Under the pieces are notes generated by a model, which searched no databases, had not been told where the DNA came from, and saw only the letters and a program-made list of their open reading frames with translations. The position numbers and the translations under genes were made by a program. A DNA stretch of 64,000 nt from Paraspadella gotoi (Eukaryota > Chaetognatha): assembly GCA_051294375.1 (NCBI GenBank), contig CM119264.1:31314135-31378134 (forward strand), written 5' to 3'. Numbering within the stretch: position 1 is the stretch's first letter; every line of letters starts with the position of its first letter. Below are positions 46,486 to 58,628 of this stretch, piece after piece.

Positions 46486-46585
46486 CTCTTTCTCCTTTTT
46501 CTCTATTTCGCATTTGTTAAATGCTATGGCCTGACACCATAAGGCAAATGACATCAGGTTTAACTCCTCTCAATCTCTCTCTTTT

Positions 46586-46610
46586 NNNNNNNNNNNNNNN
46601 NNNNNNNNNN
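46586..46610. other. Assembly gap (25 N) between copies A and B
   Basis: Copy A ends and copy B begins exactly at this gap, the pattern expected when contigs from a collapsed or haplotypic repeat are scaffolded side by side. Confidence 0.99.
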
Positions 46611-47504
46611 CTACTTATGAACATTTATGTAATTTAAAAGAAAACATTTCTTAATAATATTTTACAAATTTTACACACCCTCGCAGTGGCCACCTATTTA
46701 CACATGCTCGTATACTCTGCTACTAAAACCAAAAAAATTTGTTTAAAAATTCAAAAACAGTTTTTGTTCTTAATAGATTTATTTTTTGCCAGATTATGGA
46801 TTTCCGTCCATTAAAAAGCTGATTAAAAAGAAAGAATAACTCTTTTTTGACAATAAAAATTTCCTTCATTAAAGTGGCTGTCAAAAATTAGAAAAAAGCT
46901 ATCTATTTTAAGCTGAAAATTAACTTTTTATATATTAAAATGATATAGTTTTTTTAATTTTTTAACCCACTTTAATGAAATTCAATTTTTAAAAAAAATG
47001 AATTATATTTTCTTTATCAACTTTTGGACACGAGCGAATTGCAAATCTGCAATCAAAAATTAAGAAAGCCTATTTTGAAATTTTCGATTTTATAAGGATA
47101 GTTACTATATATAAATATAGCCTCTACTGCGAAAATAATAAAAAACATACAAATTAACCTTTTTTTACAAATTTAATGTCACTGAATGGTTATTTTTTTC
47201 ATAATTGACTTTTAAGAATTTTCGTATGTAACTTTCACTACGCCTTAATGGGTAGAGATGAGGAATAGATAGGAGGATATCGTGTTTTAAATTGGAAAGA
47301 TATTTGAATGAAGGAAATTATGGTGAACAGATGGTGAGAGATAACTATTAAGGGGAACAGATGAGGGAACAGATGATTATAAGGAAAAAGAAGAGGAGGG
47401 AATAGAAGGAGGAGGAACGGAGGAGTAGATGGGAGGAGGAGACGAAAGGAGGAGAGATAAAGATTACAACATTTATATGATAATGATTTTGTGCGATGGT
47501 CCTA

Positions 47505-47536
<32 letters not shown>

Positions 47537-48935
47537 TGGAAATCGACTGAAAAAAAATCACTCCAGACGCAAAAAGAGTCGGCGGAATTTTGAGAAGAGA
47601 GAGAGAGAGAGAGCGGAGAGAGAGAGAGAGAGAGAGAGAGAGCAGCAGAGAGAGAGAGAGAGTGCAGAGAGAGAGAGGAAAGAAAGAGAGAGAACAGTAG
47701 AGAGAGAGAGAAGAAAGAGAGACGAGGTTACGAGAGAGTGAGAGAAAGACCCTGATGAGAGACGAGAGAGAGGAAAGAGAGAGAGAGGACGAAGAAGAAA
47801 GAGAGAGACGGAGAGGATAGGACAGAATGAGAGAGGCTTCTACGCGAGAAGAGTGAGAAAGGACAGTGAACAGAGAGAGAGAGACGAAGAGAGGAAAGAA
47901 GAGAGAGAGACGAGGCGTCGAGAGGACCGAGAGAAAGACTGACATCGAGACGAGAGGGATCGTGAGAGAGAGAGTCGGACTGAGAGAGAAGAGAGAAGAC
48001 TGCAGAAAGAGACCTGCATGAAGTCCTGTGCACGAGAGGAGAGATGAGACGAGATGACGGCCGTGAACATAGAGAACGAGAAGACCCGACGCGATACAGA
48101 CGACCGAGCGTAGAAAAGTAACAATTTTACAACCACTTTCCAGCTGGACAAGACACGTGAGAACCTGTACGTGATATATTTATATGGTGTTTTTATAAAA
48201 AATCCTTCACTTTCACAGGATAGGTATAGAGAAAGAAACGTGAGTTTTGAGAAGACTAGCGTGTCCAAAAGTCGAGTATATGAAAGAGAAGAGACAGAAG
48301 AAAAAATTATAGCCCGAGGAAGTGAGGCAGAAGATGCTGCAGTCTCTAAATTTCATCGCCTGTCACCACAAACTAAATTTGAACTCGCGGACAGAAGAGA
48401 ATCTGAGGAGACGAGGGGTGATAGTTTTTATGATCATTTTGGCCACCCAGAACGATACAGAAGAGGAGTCTCGTGGATCCAAAATTTTTGAGCCCGGCGA
48501 TGAAAGCTTTTATATTTCTTTATTCGACGTTTCATTTTTCGCTCTTTTACTTTATTGTCCCGAAATTTCGATTTTACTTGCTTTTAGTCCGACAGACAGA
48601 CAGAAAGACAACAGAAAGCAAAACGGGGAGCATAGACCAGGCTGATTTTTCTGAGAAAAAAACACGTTTTAAAAGGAGAGAAAGAGAGAAAAGATCTTGG
48701 ACCTGAAAGAACGAGGACACGGCGTTTGAAGTGACCACGGCGCCGCTGGCCAAGACAAAGCCGTGGCAATATGACACGTTGACACCCGAGAATTGCATCC
48801 CGCAATGGGACGTTCCATGGGGCGCGCGTTCCTTCGCAATAAGACCGGTCTGTCTCAAACGTCTGCACACCAATTCAGATATTCAAAGCCAAAAACGAAC
48901 GGCGACAAGAAATCTCTCTCACTTTTTCCCTCGAT
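46611..48935 (+). repeat. Large repeated segment, partial copy B (about 2.3 kb)
   Basis: Matches 41303-43425 (A) and 53610-55485 (C), with frequent small indels. It ends after AAGAAATCTCTCTCACTTTT, where the polypurine tract of the other copies is replaced by unrelated DNA. Confidence 0.88.
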
Positions 48936-51751
48936 TTGTGTGTTTTTCCCACTCAACATTGGTACGTGACCCACACAAAGGGGGTATACCTCGAGAGGGG
49001 CGGAGGTTAAGAGGTAATTCGAAAGGCGAGGGACAGTCCTATGGATACTCGAGTGCAGTCCTCTCAGGAATGAGGCGAGTCGTGGAACATGGGATCGCGG
49101 ATCTCTACATCGATCAGTGCTCAGCGTTCTCTACATCACATCATCTCTGCATTAACGATCTCTGCTCGTCTGCTCTCTCTCTCGCGAGGTCTCCTCAGGT
49201 CAATGCTCATCTCTCTGCTCCGCCGGCCCCGCTGATAAAAAGAGAGGAGGAATAACAATGCATAAGATGATGTTTCTCCCGCTTTTCCAGATTGTCTGTT
49301 TTTTTCCCAACAAAGAATGTCTTTCTCATTTTTTTTGCGAGAAGAGTCGAGGGTCTCTTCATTGGCCCTTGCCTTTGCGATTCAGGAAAGAAGAAAGAGA
49401 GCCCAAGGTGAGTTCATATGGAGCGTCACTGTTTCACCCCGCCGCACAGGAAAAGGGCCATTTCGCCCAAAAGTAGTTAGAGCCACAGGCCGACACTGGC
49501 GAAGCACCTCCGAAATGATGGTCAAGAGCCCCCCGGCGCGTTTCTACGAGACCAGTGCGGTTGATAGCATATTGTACTCGACCGAGAAGCGGTGGCAAAA
49601 ACTAGTCACAGGTCGAGCGAGAGAGCAATGGGCACGACGGGAGGCAGCAAGAGAGGCGGCAGATCACGAGGGACACGCGAGTCGGAGGGGTGCGAAGGGC
49701 GTACCGTCCTCCGGAACAAACCGCCGGAGGAACAAGTCGAACCACACCCACGTTTGTCAGCTGCGGTTCGGAAGACCGGAGGAAAGATGGGGCGTAATCT
49801 CCGACGAGCCTCCACACAGACCGCGAGATGCTATGAACACAAAGCATAGAAATATATAGAAAGGAGAGTTAGATGGGATGGAGACAGCACTGACACACGC
49901 GGCACCGAAGAGCGCCGTAGGCCAAACGGCAGGAGAGGAAGAGATGTAAGAGGGTGCGTAGGTGGAAGAGAGGCCTCCAGAACGCGAAAACTGGGAGAGG
50001 GAGAGAAGGAAAAAGAAGAGAAAAAGTTAGGAAGATTGTTTTCGACGTTATGGTTTAACTTTGAAAAAAGAATGAGTTTGCGCGAAGAGCGTCCAAATGC
50101 ACGCACCTAGCCTCAGAGCGTATGTTTTGTATTTACAGAGAATTTTTAGTCGAAGGCATCTATTTGTACTCGGGCAAAAAAACCTTGCAGTTTGCGAAGA
50201 TCATAAAGCACAATGAGGTCTCTTAGAGTATTTTTTTTTCTGCTTGGGCGCAGGAGCGAGCTTCTTTAATTAGACGACTCATTGCGTTTTAACGAAATAG
50301 CTACCATTCTTATGCCCAAAAATCAAAAATATTTTGATGTAAATAATGGTAAAAGCACAACAAACACAATAAATTACAACATTAAATTTTACATGCACGC
50401 GCACATAACCTCTTTCAGTCAGTTCAAAAGCATGCTTCGAGCTGGAAGGAAAAAGGGCAATAAAAGGCAGCTTATGTCCAAGTCGGAATGAACGTTGAAG
50501 CGGCAATATTGCAAAAGAAGTTGGATGATATCGTTATAAACGAAATGATTTAAAGTTGAGGCCAGAGGTAGGACTTTTAAGTAGCGCAAGCTGAACTATA
50601 TACAGGAGTCTTTGAGAAATTGTTGGATTCTTAAACAAAGTTGGAAGAACGATGAAAAGTGATCTTGCAAGCTTATGATGTACAAAGTATGTGTGTAATT
50701 CAAGAAAAGAGTGAGGAGAATTAAGACACAATGGCCACTTGTACAAAGAGTTTTGTGTTAAAATTATGAATGACGAAAGGGAGGATAAGGATGATCAACC
50801 GGAACTCTGCTTTTCGAACTGCTTCACAGTTGGAGCCGCGTTGCTGAAAGGGTTGGAGGATGTCTGGGGACACATTTTCTGGGGAAAAAGAAAAAAGTTA
50901 ATGTATCTCTATTAATTAGGGTACTGTAATAAGTATGGCAACACACAGTGATACAAACCGTTTATTTGTAGGATTGGACCAAAAAGATATGAAAAAAAAA
51001 GAAATTATTTTGTTGAGCGAGATGACGAGAACTAGTCAAGCGGATTTATTATTATTTAATTGACGGTTTTATAACGACAGCTCTTATACTCAAGGAGATT
51101 CGGTTTGTGTTAACGGAGGAAATTTTAGATTGTGTGACTTCAGATCTTCTCTTTCTCTTGTAGTCGAGATCGCGAGGGTTAGAAGATTTCAAAAATAAAG
51201 ACATACTTTCTGGTATTCATGGAATTAGCAGAAGTCTAGAGAGAAGTAATGATGACAAATGGTGAGAGATGTAGAAGTAGAGTAGAAAAAGTGAATGAAG
51301 CAATTTGAAAAGTGAGTGGAATGAGAGTAGAAGAGACCTCCTCAAAGATGATGAATCGGTTAATCATGCATGCTTGGGTCTTCGGCATTGACGCTGAGCG
51401 TTGAATGAACCTTCGACTAGCAGCGAAGAAGGGGCTTCGAGATAGATGTTGATGCGCCCGGGTAATTCGGAACTCAGTATGCTGGAATGACAGTGTGAAT
51501 ATAAGAGCGGTGAAAACAGTGCTTCCGAGGCTGGAGCGGGGTGGGCGCTGCGATTTGGTCGCAGGACGGGTGAAATTTGTGAGTGCGGAAATGGTGAGCG
51601 AGTCTAGTGCACAGAAAAATAGTGCTCTCTGGAAGAGGGAGATAGCAGAGAGGTGACGTGAAGAGTCATTACGTGATTTGAAAAGAAACTAAGGCGGATG
51701 GAGAGAGAGAGTAATCTGTACGATTTCGGGTATCACGTGTAGAGCCTCTTT
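48936..51751. other. Single-copy DNA between B and C; no gene supported
   Basis: GC-moderate at 48950-49850, then AT-richer. The longest frame (49317-49859, 180 codons) starts in a T-rich run and becomes Arg/Glu-rich, with no domain recognised. Overlapping frames of similar length on both strands in the same GC-rich patch argue against it. It ends at an N gap. Confidence 0.4.
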
Positions 51752-51776
51752 NNNNNNNNNNNNNNNNNNNNNNNNN
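51752..51776. other. Assembly gap (25 N) before copy C
   Basis: Copy C starts directly after this gap, with the sequence that begins copy A at about 39095. Confidence 0.99.
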
Positions 51777-52010
51777 ATTATTTTTGAGAGATCAAAAAGA
51801 TAGGTTAAAAAGTTAGAGGGATAGGTTTAGGGATTAGTGTTAAGAATTAGTAGGATTAGGTTAAGGATAGGTTAAGATTTGGTAAGGATTAGGTAAGGAT
51901 TAGGTAAGGATAGGTAAGATTTAGTGTTAGCTAGCATTAGGGTTAAGGATTAGGTTAAGGATAGGTTAAGGATTGATTGTTAATGTATCTCATTCCACCG
52001 AGTAGTTTGA

Positions 52011-52189
52011 TAAAGAAAAACATCGATTTGGGAAAAACAGTGCTTAATTTTATTAGACATGCATTCAACCATTTAGCTGCGTTCATTATTCAAGGCCAGG
52101 CTTTGTGAATAATGAAACCAGCTAAATTGTTTGAATGCATGGTGTCTAAATAAAATTAGGCACTGTCCCAAATCGATGTTTTTTCTTTA
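52011..52189. repeat. Degraded palindrome, copy C counterpart
   Basis: Same arms and spacer as 39331-39502, but with about a dozen scattered single-base insertions and deletions that differ between the arms. Confidence 0.88.
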
Positions 52190-52959
52190 GGTTAAGGTTA
52201 AGTGTTAGCAATAGGTTAAAATAGCGTTAGGATTAGAGTTAAGGTGAAGTGATAACCGATTACAGTTTAGTTTTTAGTATTAAAGATTAGATTAATGTAG
52301 ATTAATAAGGCTTAAGCGATAGAATTAAGAATTAAGTCTAAGGTTTAATAACAAATTAAATTTGAATATTAGCATAAAATTAAAGTTCACGAATTAAAAA
52401 ACAGGAAATTGGGCGCGCAATTGAAAAAAAAAGCTCTGCTCTTTTGCTTTTTAATTGTTTTATACTTTTCTCTATCATTTCTTTTTCTCTCTCCTTCACT
52501 CATTATCTCACTTCTCTCACTTAACTTGCTCATTCCCTGTATTCATTTCTTCTTCACCCCCCTCTGCCACTTACCATCATAACTTATTTTCGCTTCTCTT
52601 CTTGGGTCCGCCCCCAATCTAACGAGGGAAGGAGAGGGAGAGGAGATACGAGCAGATCAGGAGAGGGGGAGAGAGAGAGGAGAGGAAAGAGAGAAGAGAG
52701 GATGAGATGAAGAGAGAGAGAGAGGAGGGGGAGAGATAGAGAGGATAGAGAGAGAGGAGCAGAGAGCAGAGAGAGATGAGAGAAGCGGACGAGGAGAGAG
52801 AGAAGAAATAAATCCGCCCCACTCATCGCGGGATCTCCATTCAAAGATTACTCAAGGCAAAAAACATGGTAAAAGGAATAAGTTGGAAAAGAAATGAAGA
52901 GAGAGAGAGACAGAGGAGGGAATAGAGACCAGAGAATAGAGCAGAGAGAGAGAGAAAGA

Positions 52960-53004
<45 letters not shown>

Positions 53005-54597
53005 CATGCACCTTTATATTATGTTTTAAAGTATTTTGATAACGAAACAACAAAAAGAAACCAAAACATATAATATAATATAATATAATATAATATAAAT
53101 AATTAAATCATACCAATTTGAACATCAAAACGAAAAGAAATGCCAACGTTGATAGACTAAAAGTTTCAGACGATGAAAAGAATAAAAAAAGGGGTAAAAG
53201 ACCAAAGAAGTACAGATGGGAGAAGAGAATGGAAGAAACAGATGGATAACAGATGACGAGAACAGATGTGAAAAACAGATGGGATGTTCAAATTGGGAGT
53301 ACAGATTGAGGAACAGATGGGAGAACAGATGAGAGTACAGGTGGAGAAACAGAAATGGAGAACGTGGTTTTTAGGAACATAGGAAAAAGAAACAATTGCG
53401 AAGAACAGATTGGAGACCAGCTGGGAAACACAGGAAAAACAGAGGAAAAAACAGATATGTGAGAACACATGGAAGCAATAGCATGTGGACCAGATGGGCA
53501 AGAAATAGATGGGAGAACAGATGGGAAACAGTATGGCGCTAGACGGCGTAGTTAAAATTCCTAAGTTTAACTTTATATAAAATTCTAAAATGGAGAACGA
53601 ACAACATTATACTTATGAACATTATGTAATTAAAAAAAACATTTCTTAATAAATTTTACAAATTTTACCACCTCGCAGTAGGACCATTACATGTGTATAC
53701 TCTGCTACAAACCAAAAAATTGTTTAAAATTCAAAAACAGTTTTGTTCTTATAGATTTTTTTTGCAGATTATGGATTTCCGTCCATTAAAAAGCTATGAT
53801 AAAAAGAAAGATATAACTCTTTTACGTAAAAATTTCCTTCATATAAGTGCAGCAAAAAATTAGATAAAAAGCTACTATTTTAAGCTGAAAAATTAACTTT
53901 ATATATTAAAATGATATAGTTTTTAATTTTTTAAACCCACTTAATGAAATAATTTTTAAAAAAATTGAATTATATTTTCTTTATCCAAACTTTTGGAACG
54001 AGGAATTCAAATCTGCAAATCAAAAATAAGAAAAGCCTATTTTGAAATTTTCGATTTATAAAGGATAGTACTATATATAAATATAGCCTACTGCGAAAAT
54101 TAAAAAACCAATAACAAATTTAATTGCTTTTTTGTTACAAATTAATTCACTGATGGTATTTTGTTCATAATTGACTTTTAGAATTTCGTATCTGCTAACT
54201 TTCACTACGCCTTAATGCGGGTAGCAGATTGAGGAATAGATAGTGAGCGATATCGTGTTTTAAATTGAAAGATATTTGCATGAAGCGAAATTATGCGGTT
54301 GAAACGATGGGTGAGAGATAACTCATTAAGGGAACAGATGGACCGGGACACAGCAGATGATTGATTAAGGAAAAGAAGAGGAGGGAATTAATTAGAAGGA
54401 GGAGAACGGCAAGGAGTAGTGATGAGAGGAGGAGACGAAAGGCAGGATGAGATAAAAGATTACAAACATTTATATGCATAAATGATTTTGTTGCAGATGG
54501 TCCTAGTCGTCGTGCGTCGTGTCGTCGTCGCGTCGTTTGGAATCGATGAAAAAAAATCATCCAGACCGAAAAAGAGTAGACGAGTCGCGAATTTTGA

Positions 54598-54599
54598 GA

Positions 54600-54680
<81 letters not shown>

Positions 54681-55120
54681 GAGAAGAGAGAGAGAACAAG
54701 AGAAGAGAGAGAGTAGAGAGAGAGAGAAAGACTGAGAGAGGAGAGAGAGAGAGAAGACGGAGAGAGACGAAGAGAGAGAGAGAGAGAGATATGGAGACTA
54801 GAGAAGGTAGTAGAGAGAGTGAGAAAGACAGAGAGAGAGACGAGAAGAGGAGAGAGAGATAGAGAAGAGAGAGAAGAGAGTCGAGAGAGAAGAAAGACTG
54901 AGGAGAGAGTAGAGAGAGAGAGAGAAGAGAGAAAAAAGAGAAAGACTGAGAAAGGAGAGAGAGTTGAGAGAGAGAGAAGAGAGAGAGGAGAGAGAGAGAG
55001 AGAGAAGAGAGAGAAAGAATGGGAGAGAAGAGAGAGAGTAGAGGTAAGAAAAGAGAAAGGCTGAGAGAGAAGAGAGAAGAGAGAGCGGGCGAAAGAGAGA
55101 GAGAGATAGGAAGAGGAGAG
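54598..55120 (+). repeat. GA-rich field of copy C
   Basis: Long (GA)n field broken by GAAGAG and GACTGAG. Low-complexity open frames only. Confidence 0.93.
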
Positions 55121-55499
55121 TGAGCGGTAAACGTTTCATTTTTCGCTCTTATTACTTTTGCCCGAATTTCGATTTTCTTTTTTAGTCCGACAGACAGACA
55201 GAAAGACAGACAGAAAAGCAAAACGGGAATAGACAGGCTGATTTTCTGAAAAAAACGTTTAAAAGGAGAAAGAGAGAAAAGATCTTGAAAGAACGAGACA
55301 CGGCGTTTAAGTGACCACGGCGCCGTGGCCAATGACAAGCCGTGGCAATGACACGTTGAGGCATCCCGCAATGGACTTCCATGGCGCCGTTGCAATAAGA
55401 CCGGGTTGGCAACGTTGCAACCAATTCAGATATCAAAGGCCAAAAAGCGAAGGCGAGAAATCTCTCTCACTTTCCCTGATTTTTTTTGATAATTGGACG

Positions 55500-56110
55500 A
55501 AAGAGGAGGGGGAGAGAGGGAAGAAGAAGGGAGGAAAGAAAGGGCAGGAAGAAATGAAGAGGAGAAGGAAAGAAAAGAGGAGGAAAGGGAGGAAAGAAAG
55601 AGGAAGAGGAGAGAAAGAAAGAGAGGAGAGAAAGGAAAAGAGAGGAGAGAGGGAGAGAAAGAGGAGAAGAAGAAAGAAGAGCGAGGAAGAGAAGCGAGAG
55701 AAGAGGAGGAAAAGTTGTAGGAAGAAGAAGAGAGGGAGAAAGGAGAAGAAGAGGAGGAGGAAAGAGCAGGGATAGAGGGGGAAGGGAGGAGGAAGAAGAG
55801 ATGAGAGAGGAGGAAGGAGGAGAGGAAGAGAAAAAAAAGAGGAAGAAGAAAAGGAGGAGGAAGAGGAGGAAGAAGAAGAGGAGGAGGAAAGAGGGAGGAA
55901 GGGTAGGAAGATGAAGAGGAGGAGAAAGAAGAGGAGGAAGAAGAGGCGGAAAGAGGCAGGAAGAGGGGGAAAGGGAGGAAGGGAGGAAGAAGATGAGAAT
56001 GAGGAAAGTGGGAGGCAGAGGAGAAAAGGGAGGAAGAAGAAGAAGAGGAAGAGGAAGAAGAGGAAGAAAGGGAGGAAGAATACGAGGAGGAAAGGAGGGG
56101 TGACAGAGAA
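55500..56110 (+). repeat. Polypurine tract of copy C
   Basis: About 600 bases of almost only G/A, collinear with 43440-43980. Confidence 0.93.
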
Positions 56111-56426
56111 AAATTAACTTAAAAAATGATAAAGATAATTAATTAAAATTATTTTTAATAAATATCAATTATTTTTATTGATTTAATTTATCTCAAGGGG
56201 TTTTAAGTGTGACTCAGTCTTTCTTTGAGTTAAATCAAAATATTTCGATATGATAATTAATATAATGTAAGAGGTGATTGAAAGTGATGAAGCAATTTAA
56301 TGTGATGTAGTCATGAATGACTTGATGCGGTGATTTGGTTTTTGCATGTGATGTAGTGATTGAACGGTGGCCTTCGATGAGGACGGTGAAATTGTGAGGA
56401 AATGGATTGGAAAGAAATCCCGGGAA

Positions 56427-56457
<31 letters not shown>

Positions 56458-56576
56458 NNNNNNNNNNNNNNNNNNNNNNNNNNNNNNNNNNNNNNNNNNN
56501 NNNNNNNNNNNNNNNNNNNNNNNNNNNNNNNNNNNNNNNNNNNNNNNNNNNNNNNNNNNNNNNNNNNNNNNNNNNN
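56458..56576. other. Assembly gap (119 N)
   Basis: (GA)n runs into the gap, but the sequence after it begins in the opposite (CT)n orientation. This suggests a misjoin or a missing segment relative to copy A (44330-44990). Confidence 0.99.
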
Positions 56577-56597
56577 CCCCAATTCTCTCTCTATGAT

Positions 56598-56631
<34 letters not shown>

Positions 56632-58087
56632 CGCTCCTCATCTCTCCTTCTGTCTCTCCCTCTTTTCTCCTCTTCTCTCTGCGAGGAGGGGTAAGCGAAG
56701 GTAAGGTAGTTATGGAAAGGAGGAAAGGAAAGGAGGCAGTTATGGAAAGGGAGGAGGGGTAAGCGAAGGTAAGGTAGTTATGGAAAGGAGTCGACGCCAA
56801 GAAAGGTCATCCAAGCGAGAGGGAAAGGTCGGCTCGAGGTAAGTCGAGTTAAAGGTCATATATACGAAAAAACGGGAAAGCGGAGACTTACTCGAAAATC
56901 TTTTGACTTTTCCTTGATTTTTTTTATCCATGTCTTTTTTTTTGGCGGGAAAAAGAGAATTCATATTTTGGAGAGAGATATACTGTTAGTGAACGAATTT
57001 TGTGTATGTATATACAATACATTTGTATACATATCAGTATACAAGGTGATAGACAGACGCGGGTCTATTACCCCCTCCTTCTCATTCACCTCCTCTTCAT
57101 CCTGCTCCCAGGGATTCGGGGCCGCGTTCACGAGATTCAGTTCACCTTTCTCTCTCTTCTCCTACTAGTTTCTCTCCCTTTTTTTACCCTCATGATTGTC
57201 GCCGTATAGATTTTCCTGCCGTCAATATATATTTTCCCGCATTCTCGTGACTTTACTTTCGGTTAGGATACCTTTTCAGAGCATATATATAAAATACATT
57301 TGTAGCTGAGTAATCTTTGGTTAATTTCGACTTGGTTTTTTAAAATCATTTGCATATTGTAGCAGTCTAGATTATTTTTTATGACTATCGATTCTTCCTT
57401 CTTAGAAGTGAAAGATTATTATTTTAACATAATACACATTTTCTTACGGTGACGGAATAGATAGATAGTTGCTCGACTAATATGATAACTGTCCTACGTC
57501 AAGTTCAAGTTTCTCCTGAATTTCACATTTCGTCATTGTCATTTTCCCTGGTTCGATTTAGCCGTAAAGGAAAGAGGGAAAACGGGAGAAAATTAGTATC
57601 TGAGTTATTTTTATTTTTATCTTTCGAACGTCGTGGGAGCCCAAGTTGAGTTGCTTCGCGAGCAGCGGACCAAAACGTCTTTAGCAAGTTGGAAGTTTAT
57701 ATTTTAAGCTCATTTTAATGTCACCTTTTATATTTTTAAATTCGAAATTAAATTCATAATTTGTAGCCTCGATTTCATGTGAAGAAAACATTGAAAATCC
57801 GATCCTCGTCATATTGAATTGTTGATGATTGATGAATGAATTTACAAAATCCTTCCTAATTCTGAACCGTCCTTTCTCGAAACCAAAGTCAGACAACGAT
57901 TATCAAAACAAATTGTTCGAACCACAAACTAGTTATGATATAGAAGGAAGGATAAAAATTATAAATGAAATTATATGTAAAAATTGAGCAGTAAAAACGA
58001 CAAAAAAGTTTTAGGAAAAAAAATTCATATAAAAAACGTTTTTTTCCCAGTAGACCTTAGAATGATGGTAATGCCAACCCACTTGTC

Positions 58088-58137
<50 letters not shown>
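58088..58137 (+). repeat. (CT)n microsatellite of copy C
   Basis: Uninterrupted CT array followed by CGCGGACTCTCTTTCTCC, as in copy A. Confidence 0.95.
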
Positions 58138-58139
<2 letters not shown>

Positions 58140-58628
58140 GGACTCTCTTTCTCCTTTTTCTCTTTTCGCATTTGTTAAATGGCTAGGGCCTGACACCATA
58201 AGCAAATGACATCAAGGTAAACTCTCTCTCTCTGTGTTTGTTTGACTGTTCGTCTGTTCGTCTCTGTGCCTCGCTTTTTCTTTTTTTCATTCAACTGATG
58301 GATAACCCTTAAAGACATCATGATCACTTAAAGTTCTCTCTCTCTCTTTCTTTCTCTCTCCCTCTCCCACATTCGACTCAGACACTTAGTTTGATGACTC
58401 GGTGTTGATCTTCTGAGAATTGCGCGGTTCTTTTTAAAAGTTCCCAAACTCAATTTAGTGATCAGAAAATTAGGAGCTTTTTCAAAGACCCTTTTTCTCT
58501 GAGCAAACAACTTTTTAACTTTCGAAACAACTTAAATGTCATTACATCCTTAGATGTCATTAGATCTCATTAGATGTCATTACTTCCCAAGTTTTATCTT
58601 CGATTTTAGTCCTCATTGTTTAACAGTA

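Larger units (their letters stand above)
39095..46585 (+). repeat. Large repeated segment, copy A (about 7.5 kb)
   Basis: Copy A shares its order of parts with 51777-58210 (copy C): telomere-like minisatellite, palindrome, (GA)n field, AGATGGGAGAAC minisatellite, AT-rich core, (GTC)n, GA fields, polypurine tract, and the flank ending GACACCATAAGGCAAATGAC. 41303-43425 is also matched by 46611-48935 (copy B). Differences are mostly 1-2 base indels. Copy A ends at the 25-N gap. No gene is found inside. It is either a genuine tandem duplication or unmerged haplotypes. Confidence 0.9.
51777..58210 (+). repeat. Large repeated segment, copy C (about 6.4 kb)
   Basis: Collinear with copy A (39095-46560): minisatellite 51800-51990, degraded palindrome 52011-52189, GA field 52630-53010, 12-bp minisatellite 53210-53535, AT core 53570-54470, GA field 54595-55110, polypurine 55500-56110, and flank 56110-58210. 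It continues past the point where A ends, into single-copy sequence. Confidence 0.9.

Noticed and set aside
49317-49859. 180-codon plus-strand frame with mixed composition
   Set aside because: It starts in a T-rich run and turns Arg/Glu-rich in a GC-rich patch where other frames on both strands are also open. No domain, splice context or second copy supports it.
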